Shown piece by piece: positions 15,798-24,290 of a stretch of 64,000 nt of DNA (position 1 is the stretch's first letter; the number at the start of each line of letters is the position of its first letter). Made by a program: the position numbers and the translations under genes. The stretch comes from RUG100 sp963542695. Its GTDB lineage: Bacteria; Bacillota; Clostridia; Peptostreptococcales; Anaerovoracaceae. Location: NCBI GenBank assembly GCA_963542695.1, contig CAUTYX010000001.1, positions 1 to 64,000 on the forward strand, written 5' to 3'. The notes beneath the pieces are model-generated. The model made no database searches and was not told the DNA's origin. It saw only the letters and a program-made list of their open reading frames with translations.

Positions 15798-16001
15798 ATG
15801 GCTTCCAAAATGGAGGCTCTAATTTGCGTTTTAAGCGATTTTAAAAACGCTAGTCGACCCATATATCCTATTGAAAAGAGGCGATTTAAACGGAAAATTC
15901 AACTTTTTGTATTCGGGCCGATTGTCCACAAAAAGACTGCCCGAAACACCAAAATAATATACCCAAGCAACAAAATTATAAAAAAAGAATATTCCGAGTA
16001 A
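15798..16001 (+). CDS. Possible small basic protein
   Basis: A 67-codon frame begins immediately after the stop of the previous gene (TAAATG). An in-frame ATG at 15810 lies in CCAAAATG. The product is basic (KRRFKRKIQLFVFG) with no recognised family. No clear ribosome site is visible, so it would rely on coupling. It could equally be non-coding spacer. Confidence 0.35.
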   Translation: MASKMEALICVLSDFKNASRPIYPIEKRRFKRKIQLFVFGPIVHKKTARNTKIIYPSNKIIKKEYSE

Positions 16002-16046
16002 CACATTTTAAGTGCGAACAGTATCAGGAATATAAAGGAGGTTCAA

Positions 16047-16487
16047 ATGAGCATGAAAGTAACAAACGAAAAAGGAAACGTTAAACAGTTCTTTAAAATT
16101 GCTGTTGTTGGAACGGAAGGATTCCATGATGAAGAATTCGTAATGCGTCGCTTAGAAAACATCGTTCTTCCAAAAGCAGAAGAGTACGAAGTAATATTGC
16201 TGTTCGACGATGTACCAGAAGTGTGCCATTTTGCATATGCGTTTGCTGAGGAACACGGAATACTAAATATGCCTTGTGTATCTGACGAAAGCTTAGGCAA
16301 CGCAGCACCACGAATTAGGGAAATAGATTTACTTTCCGGAACTAGAATGGTTATTGGATTCCTAACTCCAAAATGCGATGTTACGCCAAGATTTCTTGAA
16401 AAGGCAAGGGAGCGAGGTGCAGAAGTCGTGTCATTTATGTACGACCCAAAAACATTAGAGGAGGACGGTGAAGATGAGCACCAATAA
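16047..16487 (+). CDS. SLOG/DUF2493-like phage protein
   Basis: This 146-residue Rossmann-like protein starts its first strand at KIAVVGTEGF and has a later strand and loop (EVILLFDDVPEVCHFAYAFAEEHG) resembling DUF2493/YspA-type SLOG proteins, which are thought to bind nucleotides or related ligands. A strong AAAGGAGG site precedes ATG 16047. It overlaps the next gene by 14 bases. Confidence 0.6.
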   Translation: MSMKVTNEKGNVKQFFKIAVVGTEGFHDEEFVMRRLENIVLPKAEEYEVILLFDDVPEVCHFAYAFAEEHGILNMPCVSDESLGNAAPRIREIDLLSGTRMVIGFLTPKCDVTPRFLEKARERGAEVVSFMYDPKTLEEDGEDEHQ

Positions 16488-16944
16488 TTATAATATCCGA
16501 GAACCAGGATTCGAAGGGCTGCTTATCGGGGTTGTACAGCAAGCAGTGGATGACTATGTGTTCTGGAATATTCGGAAACAAGAGTGCGAAGACCTAGAAA
16601 CACAAATAAAACCGTTAGAGAACGAGTTGGCGTTGTTCGTAGAAAGCCGGAACAAAGTAAGAAAAGAAGTTCAACGCTATAGGGACTTGTACGACGACGC
16701 AGAAGTTATAGCGATGTACGAAACAATAGACAAATGGACAGAGCGAATCGATAGCATTCGACAAACACTGTTCCCTATGCGTAAAAAGTTAAACCGCTTT
16801 AGATCGATAGAGAAAAAAGCCATCGATGCTGAAGAATTTATGACATCAGATATCTTCTGCGAAACCTTTTCTATTACAAAAGATAAAATAATGACGATGT
16901 GTAACGAACTAGTCGATGAACTGGAGGACCAAAATGACGAATAG
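16474..16944 (+). CDS. Helical phage protein of unknown function
   Basis: This 156-residue protein is predominantly alpha-helical and charged, with a likely coiled coil in the middle (LENELALFVESRNKVRKEVQ). ATG 16474 is used because GGAGG lies 10 bases upstream; an in-frame GTG 6 bases earlier is too close. It overlaps its neighbour on each side, so the trio 16047-17593 is a tight operon. Confidence 0.65.
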   Translation: MSTNNYNIREPGFEGLLIGVVQQAVDDYVFWNIRKQECEDLETQIKPLENELALFVESRNKVRKEVQRYRDLYDDAEVIAMYETIDKWTERIDSIRQTLFPMRKKLNRFRSIEKKAIDAEEFMTSDIFCETFSITKDKIMTMCNELVDELEDQNDE

Positions 16945-17593
16945 TATCGTAATATGTTTAATTCTTTTTATTATTGCGTGGGTGATAACTTTACTCATGA
17001 CATTATCATGGATGTCCAAGGCGGCAAGCAAAATAAACGCATTAGAAGAGTTTTGTAAGCGTGTGGTGGCTGAGGCTAAGCCGGTAAGCGAAAAGCTACG
17101 AAAACAAAAGAATACTCAGGCCTATACGTATGGTGCGCCCAAAATAGACGTACCAGCAGACAATAATGCAGAATATTCAAAAGAATTTATGACCTTGGTT
17201 AAGGACAGAGCCTCGGAATTAGGGTTGACTATGAAAGAATTGGCTGAGCGAGTTGGTGCCAGTCAAGGTACTGTTAGTTCTTGGTTTGCTTTTAAGCATG
17301 TTCCAACGACGCCTTACTTCTCAAAACTAGCGTTTGAGTTGGGTATCGCATCTGAGTCTGGGTTTACGATAGACGGAATGAGTATAGGTAAGTACTTTGA
17401 CATATGGATGGGTAAGAACGGTTTTAGAATCAAGGACGTGTACCGAATAACAGGCGTAGAACCGACGACTATCCTGAGGCTTATCCACTACTCGGCAGCT
17501 AGCTTCAATACAAGATATCGGCTAGCTAAAGTACTTGACTTGCCGGAGCTAGATCCGTGTACGTACATTCCCAAAATGAAAAGCGTGTATTAG
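16934..17593 (+). CDS. Membrane-anchored helix-turn-helix protein
   Basis: This 219-residue protein has an N-terminal membrane helix (IVICLILFIIAWVITLLMTL, residues 4-23), a short helical linker and then an XRE/Cro-type helix-turn-helix (TMKELAERVGASQGTVSSWF, about residues 95-115). A second possible helix-turn-helix follows at about 168-190 (IKDVYRITGVEPTTILRLI). DNA-binding proteins tethered to the membrane are rare in phages. ATG 16934 lies within CCAAAATG after CTGGAGG. It is a reasonable candidate for the phage repressor or activator, but its DNA target is unknown. Confidence 0.7.
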   Translation: MTNSIVICLILFIIAWVITLLMTLSWMSKAASKINALEEFCKRVVAEAKPVSEKLRKQKNTQAYTYGAPKIDVPADNNAEYSKEFMTLVKDRASELGLTMKELAERVGASQGTVSSWFAFKHVPTTPYFSKLAFELGIASESGFTIDGMSIGKYFDIWMGKNGFRIKDVYRITGVEPTTILRLIHYSAASFNTRYRLAKVLDLPELDPCTYIPKMKSVY

Positions 17594-17694
17594 CAATCAC
17601 CATTTAGTAGCATCGACTTAGCGTAACTCCTTTCTTTAATGTTTATGTTTCTGTTATAAACGTTGAGCCGGTGCTACATTTAGGAGTTTCCAAA

Positions 17695-17895
17695 ATGAAA
17701 AAGATTTTATATAACAGAGCTCGTTGTCGTGGTTGTGGAGCTGTTATAGAAAGCAAACATAGACACGATTTCGTAACATGCGCCTGTGGGGCTATTTCTA
17801 TAGACGGAGGAACAGACTATTTGAAACGGGTAGGTGACCCAAAAGACTTTTTAGACCTATCTGTTTGCATAGATGTGCCGGATAAGGACTCGTAG
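17695..17895 (+). CDS. Small zinc-ribbon phage protein
   Basis: This 66-residue protein has two CxxC-type pairs (ARCRGCGAVIESKHRHDFVTC followed by ACGA, spanning about residues 9-32) that probably bind one zinc ion. It belongs to a small family common in Bacillota phages. ATG 17695 lies in CCAAAATG with TAGGAG upstream. Confidence 0.75.
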   Translation: MKKILYNRARCRGCGAVIESKHRHDFVTCACGAISIDGGTDYLKRVGDPKDFLDLSVCIDVPDKDS

Positions 17896-17923
17896 TTTCA
17901 CCAAAATAAACAGGAGGTAAATC

Positions 17924-18136
17924 ATGTATGTAGTTGTAAGCGATTATTATTCAATAGAAGGGGATGGGTACGGGGTCGACGTAATGCTAAACGGTGTTTA
18001 CGACACTAAAATAGGCGCTGAAAACAGAGTTTTAGAATTACAAAAGGACTTAGGTATCGAGGACGAGTCAATAAAAATTATAGAAGTAGGCATTAACACA
18101 CCAGAAGAAGTAGGACTCTATTCATACATTGAGTAA
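17924..18136 (+). CDS. Small phage protein of unknown function
   Basis: This 70-residue acidic protein is read from ATG 17924 after CAGGAGG. It begins MYVVVSDYYSIEGDG and includes a helix AENRVLELQKDLG, a layout seen in small phage proteins of unknown role. A CCAAAAT preceded by GTTTCA at 17901 resembles the upstream half of the phage promoters, but no TATAAT follows it. Confidence 0.65.
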   Translation: MYVVVSDYYSIEGDGYGVDVMLNGVYDTKIGAENRVLELQKDLGIEDESIKIIEVGINTPEEVGLYSYIE

Positions 18137-18158
18137 TAAAAACACAGGAGGTAAACAA

Positions 18159-18716
18159 ATGAACGTAGTAGTATATATAAATTCGCAGCATATTTTTACA
18201 CCGCAGATACATATCGAACCAATTTTAGACGCAGTTGAAGGCCTGTTTGTCAAAAGCGGCTATGAAAAACATCTAGCAGGTATCCAATTAGACGAACATG
18301 GTTCCAAAATGGCAATGGAAGCCCTTTACCACGATCAACCGTACAAACCCGAAATATTAAGTGATATTGGCGAAAGATGTAATGAAGTAGTGTATGACAC
18401 AACAAACATAGACTTAGATAATTTCTATTATGAATTAAATAAGCATCGTCGAGGTTCGACCAGTCGTTTGATTCTGATATTTAACGACTATCATGTTCCA
18501 TCGAAAATGATTACAAGCGTATTTAAGACAGGTGTTGTTCACCCCATAGTACTAACTAGAACCAAGTCCACAGACGAAAAGAAGAACCTATTCAACGTCG
18601 ATACGAACAGCGTATACGAGGACATTGCAACTAAATGCCTTGAATTGTTCTTAGAAAACAACCCGTATCTGGTTGACATAAATAAAGAAAAGGAGAAAAC
18701 CGAACAAAATGAATAG
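18159..18716 (+). CDS. Unrecognised phage protein
   Basis: This 185-residue soluble protein starts at ATG 18159 after CAGGAGG. It appears to have an alternating strand-helix layout (VVVYINSQHIFTP and SRLILIFNDYHVP look like strands), perhaps a Rossmann-like fold. I recognise no family or catalytic motif. The reading frame overlaps the next small gene by 8 bases. Confidence 0.6.
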   Translation: MNVVVYINSQHIFTPQIHIEPILDAVEGLFVKSGYEKHLAGIQLDEHGSKMAMEALYHDQPYKPEILSDIGERCNEVVYDTTNIDLDNFYYELNKHRRGSTSRLILIFNDYHVPSKMITSVFKTGVVHPIVLTRTKSTDEKKNLFNVDTNSVYEDIATKCLELFLENNPYLVDINKEKEKTEQNE

Positions 18717-18879
18717 AGAAGAAATGCTGGAAATGAAGAAAAGCGTTGAACGCGCTGAACGCCGAGGAATAGGCTACGGAAGTTTATGTACGTTATATCA
18801 ACGCGGATTCAGTAAAGGTTATAAAAAAGGCCGTCGTGTCGAACGAGAACAGCAAAGGAGCCAAAATGAAAGTAAATAA
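18709..18879 (+). CDS. 56-residue basic protein
   Basis: ATG 18709, with an AAAGGAG site inside the upstream gene, opens a 56-residue frame rich in Arg, Lys and Glu (KKSVERAERRGIGYG and FSKGYKKGRRVEREQQ). It overlaps both neighbours by 8 and 14 bases, which supports a coupled operon. No family recognised. Confidence 0.5.
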   Translation: MNREEMLEMKKSVERAERRGIGYGSLCTLYQRGFSKGYKKGRRVEREQQRSQNESK

Positions 18880-19732
18880 AAATGTGTTAGACCTTAGCGT
18901 GGCTGTTGTAGGTCCACTAGTGGTGTCAGCAACATCTGCGTATGGAGCGATGGCAGCGTATAAAAAACTAAATGCCCAAAATGCGCTTGACGCACCAACA
19001 AAAGAAAAACTGAAACTTATATGGCAGCCTTGTTTACCGGCTGCTATTTGTTTGACCGGAGTTATAACATACGGAATCGTATCGAAGCGCATAGACGCGA
19101 AGACAATTGCAGCACTTGGGTCAAGTCTTGTTGCGGCTAAGGCTGCGTACGCCAAGTACGAAACAAAACTCAAAGAGACGCTCTCAAAAGAAGAATTTGC
19201 AGAGGTGCGAAAAGAAGTCTCAGTTGAGTCTGCCAAAATGGCTGCAAAAAATGCTAATTTCAAACGTAAAAACAAGGGCGAGTACCGGTATTACTATGAG
19301 CCAATCTCAGACCAGTTTATCTACACAAATTTAGAGACCATCCAAAATGGAATCAAATGGGCGAATGAGCAAATCAAAGAAATCGGATTCGTAGACGTTC
19401 AGGACTTCGTAACAGAAATAGGAGGATACCTAATGGATTGGGGTCTTGAGGACGACGAAATCATGGGCATCGGTACGTTTGACAACATGACTCGTAAGAA
19501 TGACAAGACATTCATTATGCTGTACAGCGGTGTAGAAGAAATAATCTTGGACGATGTCGTGGAAATAAAAGATGCGCCTATTGCTGTTGGCGGACCTGTG
19601 GATGCGTTGGTGTTCGATTTCAAACCGTGTGCAGGCAGTATTGATGACGAAATCAATCGAAACCATCCGGAACTAGACCCGCACATCGACGACATCTTAG
19701 CAGAAGCGGAGGACAGTAATGGAACAAAATAG
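18866..19732 (+). CDS. DUF6353-like membrane protein, paralog A1
   Basis: This 288-residue protein has two N-terminal hydrophobic segments (VAVVGPLVVSATSAYGAMA and LPAAICLTGVITYGI), an Ala/Lys-rich helix (AALGSSLVAAKAAYAKYE) and an acidic soluble C-terminal domain. The order of features matches the proteins at 20698 and 22712, so these three are paralogs. The family is common in Bacillota phages and has no known role to my knowledge. ATG 18866 lies in CCAAAATG after AAAGGAG. Confidence 0.7.
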   Translation: MKVNKNVLDLSVAVVGPLVVSATSAYGAMAAYKKLNAQNALDAPTKEKLKLIWQPCLPAAICLTGVITYGIVSKRIDAKTIAALGSSLVAAKAAYAKYETKLKETLSKEEFAEVRKEVSVESAKMAAKNANFKRKNKGEYRYYYEPISDQFIYTNLETIQNGIKWANEQIKEIGFVDVQDFVTEIGGYLMDWGLEDDEIMGIGTFDNMTRKNDKTFIMLYSGVEEIILDDVVEIKDAPIAVGGPVDALVFDFKPCAGSIDDEINRNHPELDPHIDDILAEAEDSNGTK

Positions 19733-19883
19733 CGAAAAAGAAGTGTTCTTCGACGAGTATTGTCCAAAATGCGAATTCTCAGAGTACGCCGAAAACCAAG
19801 ACCCTTGTTGGGATTGCTTAGCGAATCCGGTGAACGAGAACTCACATAAGCCAACGGAGTATAAAGAAAAGCCAGGCAAATAA
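19719..19883 (+). CDS. 54-residue zinc-ribbon-like phage protein
   Basis: ATG 19719 follows GGAGG and the frame overlaps the preceding gene by 14 bases. The product has YCPKCEFSEYAENQDPCWDC, two CxxC pairs that likely bind zinc, then a conserved NENSHKPTEY. I recognise this as a small family widespread in Bacillota phages. Function unknown. Confidence 0.7.
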   Translation: MEQNSEKEVFFDEYCPKCEFSEYAENQDPCWDCLANPVNENSHKPTEYKEKPGK

Positions 19884-19888
19884 CGTCA

Positions 19889-19910
19889 CCAAAATTACAA
19901 CACCTATAAT
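19889..19910 (+). promoter_or_regulatory. Phage promoter P6
   Basis: CCAAAAT at 19889-19895, preceded by CGTCA, then 9 bases (TACAACACC) and TATAAT at 19905-19910 followed by GA. It is the best match to the common pattern. Confidence 0.8.
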
Positions 19911-19947
19911 GAAAAGTTAATTCTTTCATTGGAGAAAGGAAATAAAA

Positions 19948-20187
19948 ATGACAGAAGAAATCAGAAACGACGAAATGGAAATGGAAACTGTAGAAGGAAC
20001 AACAGGATTTGGAGGAAAGAAACTTCTAGTTGGAGCAGGAGCACTTGCATTAGCAGGAGGCATCTTTGTAGGCAATAAGCTTAGAAAGAAAATTAAAGCT
20101 AAGAAGGCACTGAAGCGACAGGAAGAATTTGAATCCAGATACGATGCACCTGAAACCGTTGACTACGAAGAAGTTATTGATGATTAG
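19948..20187 (+). CDS. Small single-pass membrane protein
   Basis: This 79-residue product has an acidic N-terminus, a Gly/Ala-rich helix (LLVGAGALALAGGIFVG), a very basic stop-transfer (KLRKKIKAKKALKR) and an acidic tail. The GAAAGGA site supports ATG 19948. It lies alone between promoter P6 and a terminator. Confidence 0.7.
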   Translation: MTEEIRNDEMEMETVEGTTGFGGKKLLVGAGALALAGGIFVGNKLRKKIKAKKALKRQEEFESRYDAPETVDYEEVIDD

Positions 20188-20218
20188 ACCGTTATAACCC
20201 AAGAAAGATTAAGTCGAA

Positions 20219-20251
20219 TATAAGGAGCATTTCTGCTCCTTATATTTTTTT
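20219..20251 (+). terminator. Rho-independent terminator
   Basis: ATAAGGAGC, loop ATTTCT, GCTCCTTAT, then ATTTTTTT. Confidence 0.85.
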
Positions 20252-20279
20252 GGCCGGTAATTTAAGGAGGCAAACCAAA

Positions 20280-20705
20280 ATGAAATTTAGAGACATCGCC
20301 GAAATCTGTTTGGCGACCTATGGGTTGTGTAAGGCGCTTGATGCGTTTCAGGAGATAGGCGAAAGAAAAACCAGGCGCAATGAAATGAAGCGTGCCAAAC
20401 GCACAAGGCGTAAAGAAAAACAACGTCCTTATGAGAAGTCAATGTTAGGAGAACTTAGGTTTAAAATAAGTAGTATAGACGAGGCAGAACACGTTAAGCG
20501 TATGCTTGACTCTGAACTTTCCCAATATGGCGAAGTGAGTGTAGCGGTTGCTTGTAATATCATGCATACACAAACGCCGCCTACAAAGTCTGACTATGTA
20601 TATGGATGGCGCTCGTTGAGTGATGTAGACGTTAAACAGACTATTGATGGGTCGATGATCTCGTTCCCGAAACCTGAATTTATAGGAGGCAACCAAAATG
20701 AATAA
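20280..20705 (+). CDS. Paralog B1 (YGW-domain phage protein)
   Basis: This 141-residue protein has a basic, helical N-terminal half and a C-terminal domain of about 65 residues containing YVYGWRSLSDVDVKQ and ending SFPKPEF. The same domain ends the proteins at 21464 and 22084. No function is known to me. ATG 20280 lies in CCAAAATG after AAGGAGG. Its end overlaps the next gene by 8 bases. Confidence 0.65.
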   Translation: MKFRDIAEICLATYGLCKALDAFQEIGERKTRRNEMKRAKRTRRKEKQRPYEKSMLGELRFKISSIDEAEHVKRMLDSELSQYGEVSVAVACNIMHTQTPPTKSDYVYGWRSLSDVDVKQTIDGSMISFPKPEFIGGNQNE

Positions 20706-21444
20706 GACCGTATCAAAATTCATTTCCAAAGGAATAACTGGAAATGGGTCACCAGCCTTGGTAGTTCTTAATATTGCGTTGAACGGGTACGCGTTCTACT
20801 CAATGGGTAAAGGTGCAGTTAAGGCGTATAAAATCGTCCAAAAAGAAAAGCCTAAGACTAAAAAAGAGCTCGTCCAAAAGACATGGAAATGCTTCGTAGT
20901 ACCTGCGACATTATTCACTGGCGCTGTAGCGTGCAGCATTGCCGGATATAGACTAAATGCCAAAAAGCAAGCGGCGATTTTGTCAGCGGCGACAATATCG
21001 GAAACGGCGTTACAAGGTATCACAAAGCATCTAGGAGAAGAAACAACACAGAAGAAGGTTGAGAAGGTCGTCGACAGAGCCTTACAGGAACAGGCGGAAG
21101 CCAAAATGGCCGAGGATGGTGAAATCATAGACACAGGCAAAGGAAATGTGTTGATGGTCGATACGATTACTGGGCAACGGTTTAGGTCTGACTGTGAGGT
21201 TGTTAGAGCAGCAAAAAACACGACAAACGAATTTATGAATTCTGATGGCTATGTCTCATTTAATTATTTCTTAGAGGAAGCAGGAATGCACGCTTGCGAA
21301 GTTGGAGACGTGTATGGATGGTCAGCTAATCACGAAGGCTTGTTCGATGTGTCGTTTGTTGGCGGAGCCACACCATACAAAGGAGAGCCGTATCTAATCT
21401 TGAAATATTCCCCAAGACCGCAAATCGGATATGACGGGATGTAA
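20698..21444 (+). CDS. DUF6353-like membrane protein, paralog A2
   Basis: This 248-residue protein has two hydrophobic segments (LVVLNIALNGYAFYSMG and FVVPATLFTGAVACSIAGY), an Ala-rich helix, then a soluble C-terminal domain with VGDVYGWSANHEG. It matches the layout of the proteins at 18866 and 22712. ATG 20698 lies in CCAAAATG after AGGAGG. Confidence 0.7.
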   Translation: MNKTVSKFISKGITGNGSPALVVLNIALNGYAFYSMGKGAVKAYKIVQKEKPKTKKELVQKTWKCFVVPATLFTGAVACSIAGYRLNAKKQAAILSAATISETALQGITKHLGEETTQKKVEKVVDRALQEQAEAKMAEDGEIIDTGKGNVLMVDTITGQRFRSDCEVVRAAKNTTNEFMNSDGYVSFNYFLEEAGMHACEVGDVYGWSANHEGLFDVSFVGGATPYKGEPYLILKYSPRPQIGYDGM

Positions 21445-21463
21445 ATACATAAGGAGGTCCAAA

Positions 21464-22081
21464 ATGAAAAAGAGAACAATGGTAAAACTAGCCAAGAACG
21501 GAACAGTATTGGTTATGGGTGCGTGCGTCGGCAAGGTTGTCGGCGCTGCTGCTAAGACTCTTATGCCGGAAGGCGCAGGCAGACTTACCAAAATAGCATG
21601 CCACATCGGCGTTGCAGGCATAACTATTGCTGCAACGAAAGTAATCAATGACAAATTCAGCGAGGCTATCGAAGAGGTAGACACAACAATCGCAGAATGC
21701 AAAAATGCCGTTGAAGAAGCAAAGGCTGAAATGGAAGCCATTAAGAAACAAGAGGCAGAGGCATCTAACGACGTAGAAGATGAACTCAATGATGACGAAA
21801 ATCTAGCCGAGCCAATTATCAAAATCCCGTCAAGAGACGAACTTGATGATTTGGTGTTCGACGATAAGGAATCCGCAAAAGTGGTTCTTGACGCATTGAA
21901 AGATGTGATCGCTCAAACGGGCAAAGCCCCATTCGCAACATTAAAACTTGCATGCGGTGGGGCAGCATATCCCGATGACTTTATATATGGTTGGACGGAC
22001 TTATCGACTGTTACCGTAGTAGTCGTCAAAGACGGTTACTCGATTAACTTACCGAAACCAATCCAAATAGAGGAGGTCTAA
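21464..22081 (+). CDS. Paralog B2 (YGW-domain phage protein with membrane anchor)
   Basis: This 205-residue protein has N-terminal hydrophobic segments (TVLVMGACVGKVVGAAA and IACHIGVAGITIAATKVI), a coiled-coil acidic middle and a C-terminal domain with FIYGWTDLSTVTVV ending in INLPKPIQ. That domain is shared with the proteins at 20280 and 22084. ATG 21464 lies in CCAAAATG after AAGGAGG. Confidence 0.65.
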   Translation: MKKRTMVKLAKNGTVLVMGACVGKVVGAAAKTLMPEGAGRLTKIACHIGVAGITIAATKVINDKFSEAIEEVDTTIAECKNAVEEAKAEMEAIKKQEAEASNDVEDELNDDENLAEPIIKIPSRDELDDLVFDDKESAKVVLDALKDVIAQTGKAPFATLKLACGGAAYPDDFIYGWTDLSTVTVVVVKDGYSINLPKPIQIEEV

Positions 22082-22083
22082 CA

Positions 22084-22695
22084 ATGGCTGAATACAAACT
22101 AGAGCCGAACACCAGGAAATATAAGGAAGAAAAACGCTCTAAAGAACGCCCAAAAACAACTGCTCGTATTGAGGCACCTGTAATGAAACCAAAACAATCG
22201 GGATTCATGCAGGTGTTTCGGTTTTTCTTTGATGAATCGCCGAAGGAAGCCATACACAGAGCCGTTCGTGAAGAGGCTCTTCCAGGCGTAAAACACCTAG
22301 CATTCAACGCCATGAGCGCAGTCCTAGGTAATATGTTCGGTGAGGACACGTCATACAGTAGTCGTCCTGGAGACCGTCCTAGTTACAGAGAGTACGACAA
22401 GTACGGAAAACGAGGCTCCCAAAATGATTCTCGTAAGACTGTATCGCGTACTGGATTTGAGGAGTTCCGTGACTGGACATTCTCTAGACACGATGCGGAA
22501 ACAATATTCAAGGCATTAGAGGATAGCATTATGGATTACGGTGATGCACCTATTGCAATTATATACGAAGCCTGCCAGCAAGTGCCTGAAGAAGCACATT
22601 ACAACTATGGTTGGACTGATTTAGCGAAAGCAGACATCATTCACACCAGAGCAGGATGGAAACTACAGCTACCGAAAGTCGAGGCTATCGACTAA
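22084..22695 (+). CDS. Paralog B3 (YGW-domain phage protein)
   Basis: This 203-residue protein has a basic N-terminal part and, from about residue 120, the shared C-terminal domain: FEEFRDWTFSRHDAETIF, then NYGWTDLAKADII and a terminal LQLPKVEA. ATG 22084 follows GAGGAGG placed at the end of the preceding gene, so translation is probably coupled. Function unknown. Confidence 0.65.
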   Translation: MAEYKLEPNTRKYKEEKRSKERPKTTARIEAPVMKPKQSGFMQVFRFFFDESPKEAIHRAVREEALPGVKHLAFNAMSAVLGNMFGEDTSYSSRPGDRPSYREYDKYGKRGSQNDSRKTVSRTGFEEFRDWTFSRHDAETIFKALEDSIMDYGDAPIAIIYEACQQVPEEAHYNYGWTDLAKADIIHTRAGWKLQLPKVEAID

Positions 22696-22711
22696 CGAAA
22701 GGAGTTCCAAA

Positions 22712-23611
22712 ATGAACGTAAAACTATTAGCCGCTAAAGCCGGTATGAAAGCGAAAGACATCGCCCCTAGTGCATTGGTCATTGGGGGTGTTATTGGTGT
22801 TTGCGTAGCGACAGGTATGATTATCAAAGCCGCTAACAAAAGCCCAAATATTATTAAAGCAGGAAAAGAAGAAGTCGAACAAATCCGCGCTTGCGATGGC
22901 ACACCAGAGCAGATCTCAGAGAGTGTGAAAAAGACAAGAAAAGACACTGCCAAAATGCTTCTTAAGACATACGGTCCGGGAATCGGATTGGAAATTGCGT
23001 CTATTAGTTGTATTCTATATGGTCATAAGCTTGTTACAGGGCGTCTGGCGGCTATTACGACAGCATATGGTGCGCTGCATCAGTCCTATTCCAGAATAGT
23101 TAGAAGACTCGACGAGGTCGTAAGTGAAGAAGATAAGGGTAAGATCAAAGAAGGTATCTACCAAAATGAAGTCGAGGTTCCTGAGGTTGATAAGGACGGA
23201 AAAGAAACTGGTAAGACAAAGACGGAAAAGGTGAGTATAACAATGCCTGACGAGGTTAGCTGTTATGCGAAGTGTTTTGAAGCAGGCAGTCGTTACTTCC
23301 ATAAAGATCCTACGTTGAACCTGTTGTTCCTTAAGAATAAAGAAGAAGAAATGACTCGGCTTCTTCACAAACGTGGATACGTCACACTAAATGAAGTATA
23401 CTGTGAATTAGATATTCCAATCGTACCTTATTACGGTACGAACGTTGGTTGGGTTCTGAACAATGGAGAAAACAAAGTAAGTTTCGATATCTACAACATC
23501 CATAAGGAAGCTAATAGGGATTTCGTAAATGGATACGAGCCATGCATCTGGTTGGATTTCAATGTTGACAGTGTAGACATCAGTAAAGACTTGAAGAGAG
23601 TGAGCGTATAA
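22712..23611 (+). CDS. DUF6353-like membrane protein, paralog A3
   Basis: This 299-residue protein has hydrophobic segments near residues 20-38 (LVIGGVIGVCVATGMII) and about 90-110 (GIGLEIASISCILYG), an Ala-rich helix, and a soluble C-terminal domain with YYGTNVGWVLNNGENKVSF. It matches the two other family A members. ATG 22712 lies in CCAAAATG after AAAGGAG. Confidence 0.7.
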   Translation: MNVKLLAAKAGMKAKDIAPSALVIGGVIGVCVATGMIIKAANKSPNIIKAGKEEVEQIRACDGTPEQISESVKKTRKDTAKMLLKTYGPGIGLEIASISCILYGHKLVTGRLAAITTAYGALHQSYSRIVRRLDEVVSEEDKGKIKEGIYQNEVEVPEVDKDGKETGKTKTEKVSITMPDEVSCYAKCFEAGSRYFHKDPTLNLLFLKNKEEEMTRLLHKRGYVTLNEVYCELDIPIVPYYGTNVGWVLNNGENKVSFDIYNIHKEANRDFVNGYEPCIWLDFNVDSVDISKDLKRVSV

Positions 23612-23612
23612 C

Positions 23613-24290
23613 ATGACGATTGCAAAAGGAATTGGTATATTTCTCTGTGGTGCCGCGGCAGGCGCCATAGGGACATATATGTACATGACAAAACATAATA
23701 AAATTGAATATGAATTGGTTGCTGTGCCTAGTGAGCGTGATGCGGACAGTGAGAAAGCCAATGTGGAATCTAAAGAAGAAAGCGATTCCAAAATCACGGT
23801 TGAACGTGTTGACCCAGACGAAGAAATCAAAGAGGCTGTTGGTAATGTCGATAGGGTTATTGCGTATCACAAGTATGCCGCTGTGTCGGATACAGAAGAG
23901 CCTACGGACGAGGAATTAGATGCTGCGGCTGAAGCCTATCAGCGACAGCATGAAGAGGACTTGTCGTTCGAGCCTGAGGAGATTACGGAAAACCAATTTG
24001 ACGAAACAAGACTGGACTTCTCTAAGGAAAGCGTTTGCGTCTATCAGGACGGCGTTGTAGTGAGTGAAGAGGACGTAGCGTACTTAGGAAGCACCACGGA
24101 CGATGGGATTGATCCGATTGACAACTCGTATTTCGGTGAGGAGTTGCTTGAGGCGTTCCTGGAAGACACGTCGCGTGACCAAATGTTCATACGTAACCGT
24201 AAGATAGGCGTTGATTACGAGTTGCTGAAGGCTAGTTGCACGAGCGACCAGTACTCAGAGAAGCATGAAGGAGACGCCCAAAATGAATGA
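23613..24290 (+). CDS. Acidic membrane-anchored phage protein
   Basis: This 225-residue protein has an N-terminal membrane helix (GIGIFLCGAAAGAIGTYMYM) and a long, strongly acidic cytoplasmic or periplasmic domain (for example EEPTDEELDAAAEAYQRQHE). A related arrangement is common in Bacillota phages next to DUF6353-like genes. It begins 2 bases after the preceding stop. The acidic domain could mimic nucleic acid, but that is speculation. Confidence 0.65.
   Translation: MTIAKGIGIFLCGAAAGAIGTYMYMTKHNKIEYELVAVPSERDADSEKANVESKEESDSKITVERVDPDEEIKEAVGNVDRVIAYHKYAAVSDTEEPTDEELDAAAEAYQRQHEEDLSFEPEEITENQFDETRLDFSKESVCVYQDGVVVSEEDVAYLGSTTDDGIDPIDNSYFGEELLEAFLEDTSRDQMFIRNRKIGVDYELLKASCTSDQYSEKHEGDAQNE

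Noticed and set aside
17901..17923. A ninth CCAAAAT-type promoter
   Set aside because: The TTTCACCAAAAT half is present, but the expected TATAAT position holds the ribosome site AGGAGG instead.
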